DNA from: Combretum micranthum
Lineage: Eukaryota > Streptophyta > Magnoliopsida > Myrtales > Combretaceae
NCBI GenBank assembly: GCA_024138025.1
Contig: JAMXBD010000171.1
Location: 806,001 to 870,000, forward strand
Reading direction: 5' to 3'
Length of the DNA: 64,000 nt
Under the pieces are notes generated by a model that saw only the letters and a program-made list of their open reading frames with translations, had not been told where the DNA came from and searched no databases. Positions 35,471 through 49,114 of this stretch are shown here, one piece after another; the first letter of the stretch is position 1, and each line of letters opens with the position of its first letter. Position numbers and translations under genes: made by a program.

Positions 35471-36355
35471 TATTGAGTTAGGAAAATATCACATTTGATA
35501 GTTGAACTTTACAAGAAAATCCAATTATATACCTAAACTTTTAAAAGTTTAATTTAATATCTAATTGAACTTTTCGTAGCTATATTCACTACCCCACTTA
35601 ACTTTATTAACTTCCGTCACTGATGTAGACTTGCAAGCCAATTATTAAGCAATACATGAAAAAAAAAAAAAGAGAGAGAGGGATAAGATCGGTTGATCAA
35701 GAAACAACAGAACCTTACAACTTTTAATGTCAATACAATTGAATATTTTATTTTATTTTTCCCAAAGAAAGAGGAGGGGAGGGGTTTTGTTGACAACCAA
35801 AGAGAGAGAATAACCTCGATGAGATGACCTACACAAAAGTCTGTGTAGGAGCAAAACTCACTCCTTGTCATCTCTCTTGGATGTGTTCTATTCTGTTTGA
35901 GTGTGGTAATAGGTTAGTGGTGATGTGAAGCTCCAAAGTGGTTGAACATAAGCTTCGATCCAACATCTTTACAACGAGATGGGATGAAAGTTTACTCCTT
36001 TTTGAGTCTTTAAACACTTAAAAATATGCTATACCCTTATTTTGTCTTTACTTTTGCCAAAATTTGACAAAACCTTAAAGATAAGTTCAAGAAATTTTCA
36101 TGGAGTTTAGAAAGAGAAAATCTTCATGAAATCTATTCTTTTAGTATTTTGATGAAAAGATTGATATTTTATGAATCTTTATATGCCTAAGATCAATTGA
36201 TGCCAAGATCTTTATTCGATTTTGCTTGGAATTTTTTTAAATTTAAAGAGAAGTTTACACATGATATGGTTATTTTAGAGAGATATTGAGTATGAATTTT
36301 TATGTTTTTTTTTTAATTTTTTGATCGATTCACTTGTATATATATGAGTTTTATC

Positions 36356-36796
36356 TGTTAAACTAAATCATCCTATATATGATTTTGATGAGAATAAAAG
36401 TCATGTAAATCATTTGTAAACACAATCCTCTTTAATAAGATTACTAATTTACATAAGGAAATAAATATATCAAGAAATTTATGTTATGTGTGTATATGTG
36501 CTTTGTTTTTGTGCTTATAGGAATTGCACTAGTGAGTCGATTTAGAAGAACAAAGCACAAGCCTTAATAAAGTCTAAAATCCAAGGCGTGAAGAGGTAAA
36601 ATTCAAGGCATGAAGTTTGAACAGGTGAGCTAGTGGGGCTTTAATTGATCGTTGTGCGCATTTAATGTTGTCATCTGTCAAACATTATCACCAACGGATA
36701 TTTTTACTTTTGAAGACACTAAATATACATTCCTTTGGAGATTCAAATAACTTTGAAATAACTTTTATTTGCAAACAAACAAATCAATTAATCCTC

Positions 36797-36854
<58 letters not shown>

Positions 36855-37279
36855 CTTGTTCATTACTTTGCAAATTTGAAGTAAGAGAGATAAAGTCAAT
36901 TTTAATGCTTGTTCTTATTTTGTAACTTTATAAGAGAGTATTGCAAAAAGAGAAGGAAATATTTTATTTCCTAGGTGTTGTAACTTGTGTTTTGCTCTAT
37001 TTGAGCCTTTGAGTTTGAGATCAATAAAGTGTTTGAAGTCCTTCAATTGGCGGCGATTATGGGATAGTGGAGAGTAGGAAGCGGGCCAAACTCCATATTA
37101 AATCTGGGCTTGATTTCTCCTTCCCTATCTCTTTTACTTTCCTTCTTTTACCTTATTATTGTTATATTGGCTATTATCAAAGTTTAATTTAATTAATTGT
37201 TTGAAAATTTATTTAATTGCAAATTTAGGTCAAATATTCAATTCATCCCCCCTCTTGAGTATTTTCTAGTATGTTTTCA
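36356..37279 (+). repeat. Copia 5' LTR (924 bp)
   Basis: It begins TGTTAAACTAAATCATCC and ends CTAGTATGTTTTCA. It is paired with 46745-47537 plus 53553-53670, which follow it block by block. Longer than its partner mainly because of a (TTA)n expansion. A degenerate primer site (TTATCAAAGCC, near 37284-37294) follows. Confidence 0.88.
36797..36854 (+). repeat. (TTA)19 microsatellite
   Basis: 58 bases of TTA units in the 5' copia LTR. The same place in the 3' LTR (about 47206-47222) has only a few units with an interruption. In one frame it encodes a run of leucines, which is meaningless. Confidence 0.95.
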
Positions 37280-37338
37280 TTTCTTATCAAAGCCTCGTCT
37301 CTAATTTTTTGTGCTTAGTCGCATTTAGAGTAAAGATT

Positions 37339-38942
37339 ATGGCATTAAATATGCTACGATTTTTAGAATGTCAAGTTATTAATAGACCACCACTTCTAAA
37401 TGATAGTAGCTATCCATATTAGAAGTGTAGAATGAAAATCTTTCTAAAAGCTCAAAATTGGCTAATATGGAATGTAATAGAAAATGAGCCTTTGATTGTT
37501 GAAAAAAAGAAGAAAAAGATTATAATGAAGAAGATCGGAAAAGATTAGATCTAAATGAAATAGCTAACATATTGTATTATGGCCTAAATGAGAGTGATTT
37601 CAATAGAATTTATACATGTAAACTAGATAAAGATGTATGGGATGAATTAGAAAAGACTTACGAAGAACTCCAAGAGTAAGAGATATAAAAATAAGTCTTT
37701 TACGTGGAAAGTTTGAAAATTTTAAAATACTTCCAAATGAATCTATAGATGAGATGCATAATAGATTCACCAACATCATAAATCCCTTGGACGTGCTTGG
37801 AAAGAATTTCACTAATGTAGAAATAAATTATAAACTACAGATCCTTATCAAATGATTAGGAAGCAAAGAGAACTACTATTGAAGAAGCATGAGATTTAAG
37901 TGCTATGAGTAAAGAGAACTCTTGGGAGCACTCAAAACACATGAATTAATTAAGAAGCAAGGAGAAGAATCAAGCAAAATGGCTATTGGCTTAAAAGGTA
38001 CAAGTCATGCCTTTAGTGATGATGATGATGAGGAGGAGGAGGACAAGGAAGTTGCCTTAATGGCCAAGCAGTTCAGAAATTTATGAAGTTTAACAACAAA
38101 ATAAAAAGAAAGGATGACGATAGTAGCTTACCAAGATATAAAAAGGAAAAGAAGGATGAGATAACCTATTATAAATGTCACAAGTCAAGACACATTCAAC
38201 AATACTTTCCAATGCTTAAGAAAGCATCCAAGGGATACAAACAACAAGCTTCCATCACCACTTGGAGTGATGATGACTCAAGTAACTCATATGAGAACAT
38301 GTGTTTCATGGCATTGGATGATGAAGTTCTCCATCTTCTCCTTTTTATGATGAAATCTATGATATGTATGAAAAAAGTATGCAATAGGTTGATAAAAGTA
38401 GAGCAAAAGAATAACATGCTTCAAACCTTCATGAAGAAAGTAGGAGTCGAGTTAGATGAGTTTAGAAATGAGCATGAGGAGATAAAATAGAAAATGAAAA
38501 GTTGCGTGAAGAAAATGATATTTTAAATTTGGAAAATGGAAAGATGAATGATAAATGTAAGAAGCTAAGAGCCAAAAATGATGAATTGAGCAAGATTAAT
38601 GAAAAATTAATAATTGAGAATGATTTATATGATATTGAAGTAAAAACCTTAAATAGTGATGATATTATCGCATGTACTGGAAGTGGTAATGATGAAGTCT
38701 TAAAAGAGCTAGAAAAACTAAGAAATGAAAATATTCTATTAAAAGCTAGATTAGATGATTCGAAAGCAACTATAGCCAAGTTTACCGAAGGGAAAAATAA
38801 CCTAAACATACTTCTTAGAAATCAAAGGTGTAATTCAAACAAATATGAAATTAGCTATAACAAAGAAAGTAATTGTAAGTCCCATAAAACTAGATTTGTA
38901 AAAGTCACTCATGGGACATGCAACTATTGTGGCAAAAACTAG
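37339..38942 (+). pseudogene. Copia gag, broken
   Basis: Starts ATG at 37339 with a SIRE-like opening (INRPPLLNDSSYPY). A stop at 37420-37422 replaces the Trp expected in the PYWK motif. The following block KIFLKAQNWLIWNVIENE is well kept. The middle part WDELEKTYEE and IDEMHNRFTNIINPL (37640-37800) is shifted. A knuckle near 38170-38212 is degenerate, with the first and last Cys replaced. A coiled-coil region rich in Lys, Glu and Asn runs from 38500 to 38800, and a second partial knuckle CNYCGK lies near 38920. No intact protein is possible. Confidence 0.82.
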
Positions 38943-38994
38943 TCACATTGCACACAATTGTGTAATAAGAAAAACCATGCATTTGAATTATAAA

Positions 38995-41900
38995 AGCAAG
39001 CTAGTTTGAGTTTCTAAAAGATAAATCCTTATTACACCTAACCAAAAAGGACCTAAACCCAAATGGGAACCGAAGAAATAATCCTCTATTTCATAGGAAT
39101 CTTCAAGTGGAAACAATAAATGGTACTTTGGCAGCTACTGTTCTAGACACATGACTAGAGACGCATCCAAGTTCACAACTTTAGACTTAAAAGATCAATG
39201 TAATGTCACCTTTAGAAACAATCATAAGTCAACTATTTTTGGTGAAGGTAAAATTCTAGTAAACAAAGACTTAATTATTAAGTATGTGTTTTGGTTGATG
39301 GTTTAAAACATAACTTACTTAGTGTTAGCCAATTATATGATAATGGTTTTAGAGTAACATTCCTTGCCAATAAATGTTTTCTTTTTTTTAAAGAATTGAC
39401 AATAATTATGATTATTTTCAAGGGTATAGACAAAGAAATATTTACAAAATCAATCTAGATAATTTCAAATCATCAAATAAAACTTTTCTTTACTCTCAAA
39501 ATCACAATAGTTGGCCATAGCATAGAAAGTTGGGCCTGCTAGCATGGATGTAATTTCAAAACTTGTTAAAAAGAATCTTGTCAAAGGTTTACCAAAAATA
39601 AATTTTCAAAAGGAAAAAATCTATCAAGCATGTTAACAAGGAAAGCGAACTAAGACTTCTTTCATGTCTAAGGATGATATTTTTACCTTTAAGCCATTAG
39701 AATTATTGCATATGGACTTATTTAGTCCTATTCAAACTTTAAGCTTGAGAGACAAAAAATGTTCCTTAGCTATTTTTGATGACTTTAGTAGATACACATA
39801 GACTTTCTTCATGGCATCTAAAGACAAAAAAATAATTTCTTTTTTAGATATTGCAAGAAGATCTAAAATGAAAAAGGTTTTAATATAGTAATTATCTAAA
39901 GTGATCACGGAGGAGAATTTAAAAATTATGAAATGGATTCTTTTGGTAGTAAAAATGGAATTGAACACACTTTTTCAGCACCTAGAACTCCACAAAAAAA
40001 AAATAAATAATAATGTAGCTGCAAGAAAAAATATAACCTTAATTGAAATGGCTAGAACCATGTTGTATGAAAACAATTTACCTAAATACTTTTTGGCTGA
40101 AGCTATTGACATTATATGTTATATATCAAATAAAGTTTTCATAAGACCAATTCTTAAGAAAACCCCCTACGAGCTTTGAAAAGGAAGAAGACCTAACATA
40201 TCTTATTTTCATCCATTTGGCATGAATATTACATCTTGAACAATGAAAAGAATAACTAGCTAAGTTTGATGCTAAAAGTGATGAAAGCATTTTTCTGTGT
40301 TACTCTTTAACTAGTAAAGCATATAGAGTATTTAATAAGAAAACCTTGGCTGTGAAATAGTCTATTCATGTTGCTTTTGATGATTCTTTGCCTCATTTAA
40401 GTTGAAGTGATCATGTGGATAATATTTGTGCTGGTTTGGATAAGTTTCTCTTAAAAATAATAGTAAAAAGTAGATAAAGGAGGTAAACATAAAAAAGAAT
40501 GTTGTGAATGAATATGTTAACAATGATCTCACTGAAGAAAAGAAATGTGCAAGATCATAGCCAAATGATCTAATGATAGGTGAACCTTCTAATAAGGTAC
40601 AGACTAGATCTTTCTTAAGAAATATGGGTAATCTAGTCTTCTTATCCCAAACCAAGCCTATACAATAAGAATTAAGCCAATTCACAAGGAATGAAGTTTG
40701 GAACTTAGTTCGTAGACCTAATTGTAGACCAGTTATTGGAACTAAGTGGGTTTATAAAAATAAACTTGATGAAACTAGAAGAATAACTAGAAATAAAGAG
40801 GATATAATTAGGAAGAAGGCATAGATTCTAATGAGACCCTTGTCTCAATTACTATACTAGAAGCCATTATAATGCCTTGGCATTTGCTTCATTAACAATT
40901 TTACTCTTGTTTAAATGGATGTCAAAAGTACTTCCTTAAATGGTTTTATAAAAGAAAAAAGTTTATATAGAGTAACCACCAAGTTTTAAAAATAATGAAT
41001 TACCTAATCATGTTTACAAATTAAACAAAGCTCTTTATGGTCTCAAGCAAGCTCCTAGAGCTTGGTATGAAAGAATTATTAGCTTCCTATCAAACAAAGG
41101 ATTTTCTAGAGGAAAATTGACACAACTCTTTTTGTAAAAAATCACAAGTTAGATACATTGATTATGCGAATCTATGTAGATGATATTGTGTTTGGAGCTA
41201 CTAACATGAGTTTTATAAATGAATTTGTTGAGTTCATGAAGAACGAATTTGAAATGAGCATAATGGGAGAACACAATTATTTTCTAGGTCTTTAAATAAA
41301 GCAATATGAAAATGGAACCTTCATCAGTCAATCTAAATATGCTAAATAACTTTTGAAAAGATTTAAAATGGACAATTGAAAAACAAGACCTGCATCTATG
41401 AGCACAAATGTAAAACTTGACAAAGATGAAAATGGGAAAAATGTTTGTGGAAAGCTTTATAGAGGCATGATAAATAGTTTGTTATATTTAATAGCTTCAA
41501 GACCTAATATGTTCTTAATGTGTGTATGTGCATGATTTCAATCTTGCCCAAAAAAAATCACACTTGAGTGTAGTAAAATAGATACTCAAGTATCTTGCAG
41601 GAACTATTAAAATTAGCTTATGGTATGCAAAGTTTATTTCTTTCAATCTAGTCGAATACTCTGATGCTGACTTTCCTGGGTGGGTGCAAAGTTGATAAAA
41701 AAAGCACAAGCAACACATGCCATTTTCTTGGATAAAACAAACTTTGATAGATTATGGATTAAAGTATAAAAATATTCCAATTCGTTGCGATAGAATAAGT
41801 GCTATAAATTTAACAAAAAATCCAATCAAACACTCAAGAACCAAGTATATCAAAATTAAACATCATTTCATAAGAGATCATGTTCTAAATAGAGATTTTA

Positions 41901-42034
41901 GCTTGAAATTTGTCGATACAACAATCGAATTGCTAATATTTTATAAAACCCTTGAGGAGGATCATTTTTGCACTTTACGTAGAGAATTGGGCATGATAAA
42001 AATGATGAATACTAAAGTCATGGAGCTAAGTTGA
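38995..42034 (+). pseudogene. Copia pol: integrase, RT, RNase H, broken
   Basis: Pieces in order: a pre-integrase stretch near 39500-39640; integrase core near 39700-39990, with a first-Asp LLHMDLF block and, in another frame, SDHGGEF; RT with WNLVRRPNCRPVIGTKWVYK near 40700-40760, [16 protein letters not shown] near 41020-41070 and the catalytic YVDD at 41173-41184; then RNase H, ending near 41720-42034 with a KHHFIRDHV block. Many stops and shifts occur throughout. Integrase before RT is the Ty1/copia arrangement. Confidence 0.85.
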
Positions 42035-43567
42035 TTTGGAACTTGTTTTTAGGATAAACAAGTTATTAAATATTATACATGCATATACATGATTTGTATT
42101 TGAGATTACTTGTTTTTGTCTGTTGTAAGTTTACTATGGTAATCGGCGAAGGACTCAACCTGAGGCTTGCTAACCTCTGTTTTGCCTAAAGCTTTCACTA
42201 GCTTGTCAGTCTATCCTTCGAGGCTCAATTTAAGTCTTGATCATCTCTGGCTATTTATTTTTTTCAAAAATCTCTTTGCACTAGCTCACCGATATACTAT
42301 ACACAGGCTCACCAATACATGTTTTTTTTTCACATGCATATTTATACGTTCTTCTTCTTTCTCTTCTCTTCATTTCTCTCTTTTCTTTATTTCTCTTCTC
42401 TTTCTTCTATGCTTCCACTTGTCTCTCTTTAAAAATCTCCCAATGCCTTTTCTCAATCTCTATCCTATCTTGCTCCACTCTCTCCCCACCATCTCTTAAA
42501 CCCATTCTTTTTCTATCTCTGTCTCTCTCCATCACCTCTCTTTCTCTCTTCTCAGTTTCTTTCCTCATGCCAATAAGAGCTACTTGTGGCTGTGCACCAC
42601 CTACACCATTAACTTTTGATAGGTTTCTCTTCCCTTCTAAGAAGCATTCTAATGGGTATGCCCTATTCTGAGATCTTCCTATAGATGTAGGTATGAATTA
42701 TAATGCAGATGTGTTATAATTCTTTCGTATTCCCCAAATGTTTGGAGTAGCTTTGAATAATATTATGAATACAATGTTGTTTCCTGCTAAAGTTAATGAG
42801 GAGGCTGTTACACTATTTTACTATAATCTAACTGCTATTTGAAGGATGGTGGTAGTTTGGGTGTTTGGATGGACACTCGTTTTAATAGTTTAATTTTTGT
42901 TAGACCTCAATTGTATTCATATCTCTATGGCAGAAAACTCGAATTATCATATCATGATATCCATAGTATGATAGATGTTGATGATCTAAGGTTAGAATGC
43001 CAAGTTCTTTTGATGGAGCTCAATATTATGAGGAGTTGTTTACTATATCTAATATGGGTCCAAATTGGTGTGAATCATGTAATTTATATTCTTCCCATTT
43101 GTCTCTTAGGCGTTAGGTTCTTCATTAGTTCTTGATAGACAATTATGTTCTAAGCAAGGGACAATGGACTACAGTGACCCAACAAGACTTATGGCTTATG
43201 GTTCATATCTTAAGAGGAGATAAGATTCATTTCTTTGATCTGATGTATAAGACTTTTAAGAATGTAACTAATAAGTCTGCTTAGGCTGTTGTAAGAGGAA
43301 GTCGGTTGATCATAGATCTTTTAAGGATCAAAGGTGTATAGTTTTGTGACTAGACTCACCTTGTTTAGGTTCTTACTTTCTCTTTCAATGCTATTAGTTA
43401 AGAGACTTAGAAAAGGCAAATAAGAGATGGGTACGTAAGAAGCCTTTAGAACCTTTGGTTGGTGGTGGTGCTGTGTTTCCTAGTTCAAGTTTAGATATAG
43501 ATTCTGTTGATGATAAACCTCTAGCCCCACCTTCTGGTTCTTCAACTCCTAGTTCCTCCATATCCTC

Positions 43568-46163
43568 TGAAATAGCCATGATTCCCAATTTATATTTTTT
43601 TTTCACATGTGTATTAATGCATATTTTTGCATGTTAGAATAACATTTGAAGTCTAGCATATAAGTTGTGTTAATGAGTAGTATATGTGTTTGTGATTGTT
43701 TATTTGGATGTTAATATGTGTATTTATTAATGCTAATATTGTACTTGTATTGATATATATACATTAAAGTGATTAAAAATTTGTTATTTATCAAACCTAG
43801 TAGAAATTTTTAGACACAAAACAAGCCAAACATATGGATTTTGGACCAAAATAAGCCTAAATCCCATGCAAAGAAAGTCCCTATCCTAGCAGCCCCAAAA
43901 GTCAACAAAATAGATAAATATCAAGTCTTAATTTTTGTAAAAATTCGTGTAAGAATCAGACCATCCAAAACAACCCTCAAGAGAAGCCAAAAACCACCAT
44001 TTTCATCTTAAAAAACCCCACCTTCAACAAGTCCAAGTATCACCTACGTTTTTCTCAAGTAAAACCATAAAAAATTTTATGGCAAGACCATAAAACTAAG
44101 CTTATGTTTCTTAAGGTATGTATTTGTTATATTAAGTGTATATTTGTTAGTTTGAAGTTTTGCTAGAATATGAGTTTTTATGCTAAAATGAGTTTGATGA
44201 TTTATATGTGTTAGTTATGTTTTGAAAGATATCTTGATGGTTTATAAGTTTGCTGTTTGTATTAAGTAAGTGACAAGTAGTGTTAGAGTGAATGATGTTG
44301 GGAATGAGTAGTGTTGAGATGGTTTTGAGAAGTTGAATTTGCTAAATGAAGTGTTAAATGAAGATTTATATTTGAAATGGTAGATATGGATATTTGATGA
44401 GTTGGAAGTGAAGAACATGTATGTTAAAAGATGTTAGAATACATATAGGTTAAAGCTTGATGTTGGAAGTGTGTTTGAAGAAAGTTTGGAAGTGTAAACC
44501 TTAACAAATTTTCGAGTTTTGGAAACAGGGGAGGTCTGTAATTTTATAAAAATCTATGCTGCAGTGTACGCCGTTGCAATGCTGCCGGTGTAAAAGTTAA
44601 CACTACCGGCATACATATCCACACTGCAGTGTTGAGTGAATTCACCGGCGTGGATCATCTCAGGGATCTCTCGGATTTTTTGGATGAACTTATGTTGCAG
44701 TCTACACCAACTCAACGCCGCGGCATAGACCACAACACTACTGGCGTATTCCTTGTAGTTTTCCATTTGCAAAACTTCTTAAACCATTTCTTTATCTTGT
44801 TAATTTATCTTGTGATGATTTATGAGTTTGTATGATATTGTTTGATGTATAAATGTTATGTTATGATCTTGTATAAAATATATTTAAGTTTCTTGACCCC
44901 AAAGCTAAAGTTATTTGTGTTTTATATTTAGTTTAGGATTAGTAGTGTTAATATGAGTTAAAATTTCTTGTAACAGTGATAGATTCTAGTTGATCACCAC
45001 CTTTGATTCTCGATTTGACTCAAGTACGCAGTATCGTGTTTGATTTCTTGCTTAGGGTAGGCATGACTAAACTTACTTTAATTTTAGAAAAACTTAATTT
45101 TGTTTGAATTGTTTTCTATTATGCCATTGAATCTGGTTCAAGGAGCGGCACATTGCTCAGATTAGGAGCACGGTAGTTTAGGTACTTAAGTCACCCTTGT
45201 CTTTATGATAAGACTTTCATAAGTGGTACGACAGTAGTTAATAGGATTATTAGTATAGATATAACATTTGCTTATTCTTGAGAAGAAGTAATATGATTTA
45301 ATTCAATGTTTATGAGAATACTAAGTTAAGTAAAGTTGAGAAACGGCTGAGAACCCTAGAGGAACCTACTTTTTCATTTATGGATATATCATCTAGGAGA
45401 TATAAGTATCTGGGCTACTTATATCAACCCCTTAAGTGTCGAGATTGTTACTTAAGACCCTTAGATATCCTTGTTATCGGAGTTTGAATACTCAGTGTTT
45501 TGACTAATTAAAGATTATCCAATAATCTAGTGGTTGTTGCATTGCATTTTAGCTCATTATGCTTTGGTTTTTGTTACTTGCATGCAGGGCTTTGGCTCAT
45601 ATTTTATCTATTTCAAGTGTTGATGACCATGACTAGTTCTACACCAGTATGGGATATGGTACCAACTTTAAGGATTTCTTAGATGATGGGGAGGATAAGA
45701 GATGACCATGACCTTGATGGATCTTTTGTAATAGTATAGTTTTAGAAGACTTATGTAATAGATATTATAGCTTTTGTTTAACTTTTATATCTTTTGTAAT
45801 TGGTTTGTTTATAAGCCTTAGTCTGTAATATCTATTTATATCCTATGCGTGTAATAAGCCTATGTTTGTAATATCCTAGTATGTGTGTGTATATATATGA
45901 ATATTATTCTACATCTTAAAGGAAATGAAATGTGAGTGTTTTAAGTGAATATGAAGTTTTCATTTTATAAAGCTTAAGTTATGTTTTCAAAGAAGTTCTA
46001 TTAGTTAATAGTTTGAAAATTTATTCTTATAAGAGATTTAGATAAAAAAAAATTATCCAAATTGATCCTGATAATCAACCTTACATATAATACTGCATGT
46101 TATATGTGGTTGGGGATCTAAATTCACCTATTTTAATTATAGAGGTAAGTCCGGGTCTTTACA
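43568..46163 (+). repeat. Family A solo LTR (2596 bp) with target duplication TCCTC
   Basis: It begins TGAAATAGCCATGATTCC and ends CGGGTCTTTACA. TCCTC lies at 43563-43567 and at 46164-46168. It holds a GC-rich array at about 44570-44750 and a splice-donor-like site (AAG/GTATGT) at 44116. There is no internal region, so it is a solo LTR. It lies in the accessory ORF of the copia element. Confidence 0.94.
44570..44750 (+). repeat. GC-rich degenerate array, shortened
   Basis: Same position in the LTR as 30680-30935 but shorter, with units AATGCTGCCGGTGTAAA, ACTACCGGCATAC, TTCACCGGCGTGGATC and CAACGCCGCGGCATAG. Confidence 0.65.
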
Positions 46164-46731
46164 TCCTCTCTTCAAGCGCTTCGGGATAATATGGACTCCA
46201 GATTTGACACCATAGGAAACCATATTTTTTATCTCCACTTTAATTTCAGTCTTTTAGTTTTGACATTCGAGGATTATGGATCACTTTTATAGCATTCATC
46301 CTCATCCACCCCCATCTTTTGATTCTTTTGCCTGATCCTCCTACCTGTTCTAATTTTGTTATTTTTCTTGGTTGCACATTTATGTTTGTTTTATGCTTGG
46401 AACTCTATGTTTGGACATCTTTGTAACTTTTTGTATTGATCTTTTATGAAGATCTCTATGTTGAATGTCTTACATGACTAATTATTATGGATGGCTTTCT
46501 TACTTATAATGTACTCTTTGATTTATGCTTCTCTATGCATTCCCATATGCCTCCTTTTGTTTATTATCTTATTAAATCTTTTTTATGAGGTCAAAGGGAG
46601 AGAAATAATGGTATGATAAATTTTGTGTTTTTTAAGTATTCTTGATTTTCTCTTATTACAAAATTATGGGGGACCATTTATTGAGGGGGAGTAAATAACA
46701 AATAGCTCTTACATAACTGTTTGCCCTCATC

Positions 46732-46744
46732 AAAATGGGGGAGA
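46732..46744 (+). other. Polypurine tract of the copia element
   Basis: AAAATGGGGGAGA directly before the 3' LTR at 46745. A second purine run lies 50 bases upstream (46681-46692). The pair is typical of SIRE-like elements. Confidence 0.75.
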
Positions 46745-47537
46745 TTTTAAACTGAATCATCCTATATATGATTTTGATGAAAGCAAAAGTTATGTATATC
46801 TTTTGTAAACACACTTCTCTTTAATAAGATTAATAATTTACATAAGGATATATATATATATATATATATATGTCAAGAAATTTGTGTTGTGTTTATATGT
46901 GCTTTGTTTTTGTGCTTACAGGAATTGCACTGGTGAGCTGGTTCAGAAGAATAAAGCATAAGCCTTAATCAAGTCCAAAGTCGAAGGTGCAAAGAGGCAA
47001 AATTCAAGGCACGATAAGGCATGAAGTTTGAACTGGTGAGCCAATGAGACTTTTAAATCAATTGTTGCGTGCATTTAATGTTATCGTCTGTCAGACGTCA
47101 TCACTAACGGACGTTTTTACTTTTGAAGACTATAATTATACATTCCCTAGAAGATTAAGACAACTTGAAAGAAGTTTCATTAACAAACAAACAAATCAAT
47201 AATCCTCTTATTATCATTATTCTCTCATTCATTGCTTTGCAAATTCTAAAGTAAGAGAGAGAAAATCAATTTTAATACTTTGTTCTTATTTTGTAACTTT
47301 ATAAGAAAGCACTACAAAAAGAGAAGAAAATATTTTTATTTTTTTAGTGTTGTAACTTATGTTATGTTGTATTTGAGCCTTTGAGTTTAAGATCAATAAT
47401 GTGTGTGAAGTCCTCTGATTGGAGGCGACTGTAGGGTCGTGGAGAGTAGAAAGTAGGTCGAATTCCACTTTAAATCTAGGCTTGATTTCTCCTTCCTTAT
47501 CCCTTTCACTTTCCTTCTTGTACCTTATTATTGCTAT
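46745..47537 (+). repeat. Copia 3' LTR, left part
   Basis: Matches 36356 to about 37165 block by block, starting TTTTAAACTGAATCATCC (TG has become TT). It is cut at 47537 by another LTR insertion and continues at 53553. A (TA)n run lies near 46849-46871. Confidence 0.85.
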
Positions 47538-49114
47538 TGTAAACCCCGGTTTTCCTAGTGATCAAATAAACTTCGGAAACCGAAAAACGAAACCTTAAAC
47601 CAGATCCAGCTTTCCTTCGGTTTCATGTCCAAAGAAATTTTATAAAATAATTTAATGTGGAATATTTTTTAAAGTATATTTCCAACCATAGAAAGTTTTG
47701 ATTTCGAAAAAATTTTCTATTTCGGGCCTTCCCATGCTCCATTATGAAAAAGCGAGCCCCAAAACTAGAAACTCAGAAAAAATATTCCGGAATACTCTTT
47801 AGAACTGAAATTTTATAAGGATTTCAAAAATATAAGTTTTATAATTTTTCGGGTTACAAAAATTATAATTATGGCCTTTTTCCCGTATTTTTTTTACTAC
47901 AGGTAAAGTAAATGTGTTGTCTACTATTTATTACTATTCACAAGTACAACCTACTACACACACAACTCATACCCTAGTCTTACATCCTTACATACACTCA
48001 TTATATTTTCTTTCCCAAGAAATTTTTGTCTCTTAACTAAATTATCATATTTAATACTTTTATTTCATAAATTACAAATTCAAACAAATTCAACTCTCCC
48101 TCTCTCTTTCTCCTGGTATGGCCAGCACAAACCCCCCTCCCCCCCTTTTGCCCTCCATTTATTTTATTTTTCTTCTTTTATTATACAAACAAACTCTAAT
48201 TACACTTAATATAAATAGTCTTTTAATTTTCTCTCTCTTCCATTCTCATTTCATTTGTTCAAAACTCACAAATCCTCTCCTTTTTCTCTTGTTGCCGTGA
48301 CCACCACCCCCACTACACACACACACACAACAAGCTTCTTTCTTCTTCATTTTCTACTCTTATGAGTTTTTGGTTGAGATATTATCATGTTCATGCATAT
48401 AGAAGTAGAGATCTTGCATAAAAATATATGTTATGTTCTTAAACTCCTTTGCATGCATTATAAGTAATAGATCTAGCACTTAGACACTCATATTATGCTT
48501 GACATTCATGTTCACATAAATATTTTGTATCTTCATGCATTCATGCTCATAAAGTCTTTATCTTGTATATATAAATTTTGTAGTTAGTAGATCTTTATGT
48601 AGATAAGACAAAGAACTTAAAAAGGAAAAGTTTTTGTTAGAAATGTTCAAAAGAAAATTCGTATGACTTCAAAGCTATATTTTGAAAACCCTTGTATCAA
48701 CTTTAAAACTCATGTTTTATGTGAAAAATGAAGGCTATAGGTGATAGGTATCATTGAGTAGTGATTTTTATAAGTTGAAATGACTTTTGATGAGATTAAT
48801 GTGTAAAAAAAGAAGTAGAATCAAGATGGAAAATTTTGAGTTAGTAGTCAACTTATAAAATTCGTAACTTTGGATGATGCCCATGAAAACACCTATTATC
48901 CAAGCTCAAAATAAAAGTTTTATGTATTAATGAAGTCCTTAAGTGGTAGGTATAGTAAAGTCTTAAATTTTAATGCATTAAACAAGTTTTTTCCAAAGGA
49001 ATCATTAAAAAAGTAGATTTCTATTAATTCGGATATTTGAGTAAATCCTATTTGAAAACATATTTGTAAAGTGTAAAAGGAAAATTTTTATGTGAAAATG
49101 AAGGTCTTAGGTAG

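Larger units (their letters stand above)
42550..46260 (+). pseudogene. Extra 3' ORF of the SIRE-like element, split by a solo LTR
   Basis: After pol, coding-like pieces run from an ATG near 42568 through FFRIPQMFGVALNNIMN (near 42720-42770), DGGSLGVWMDTRFNSLIFVR (from 42843) and a QWTTVTQQDLWLMVHILRGD block (near 43168-43220). A Ser/Pro-rich stretch follows at 43500-43567, and the frame resumes at 46169 with RDNMDSRFDTIGNH. SIRE/Maximus elements carry an env-like or accessory ORF here. The block order also recalls the 'putative plant transposon protein' family. Stops break it apart from the LTR insertion. Which of the two it represents is unresolved. Confidence 0.55.

Noticed and set aside
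36665..36925. 86-codon frame with a long leucine run
   Set aside because: It is produced by the (TTA)n microsatellite inside the copia 5' LTR.
42167..42499. 110-codon frame rich in Phe, Leu and Ser
   Set aside because: Arises from a CT-rich stretch between pol and the accessory ORF of the copia element; no start context or domain.
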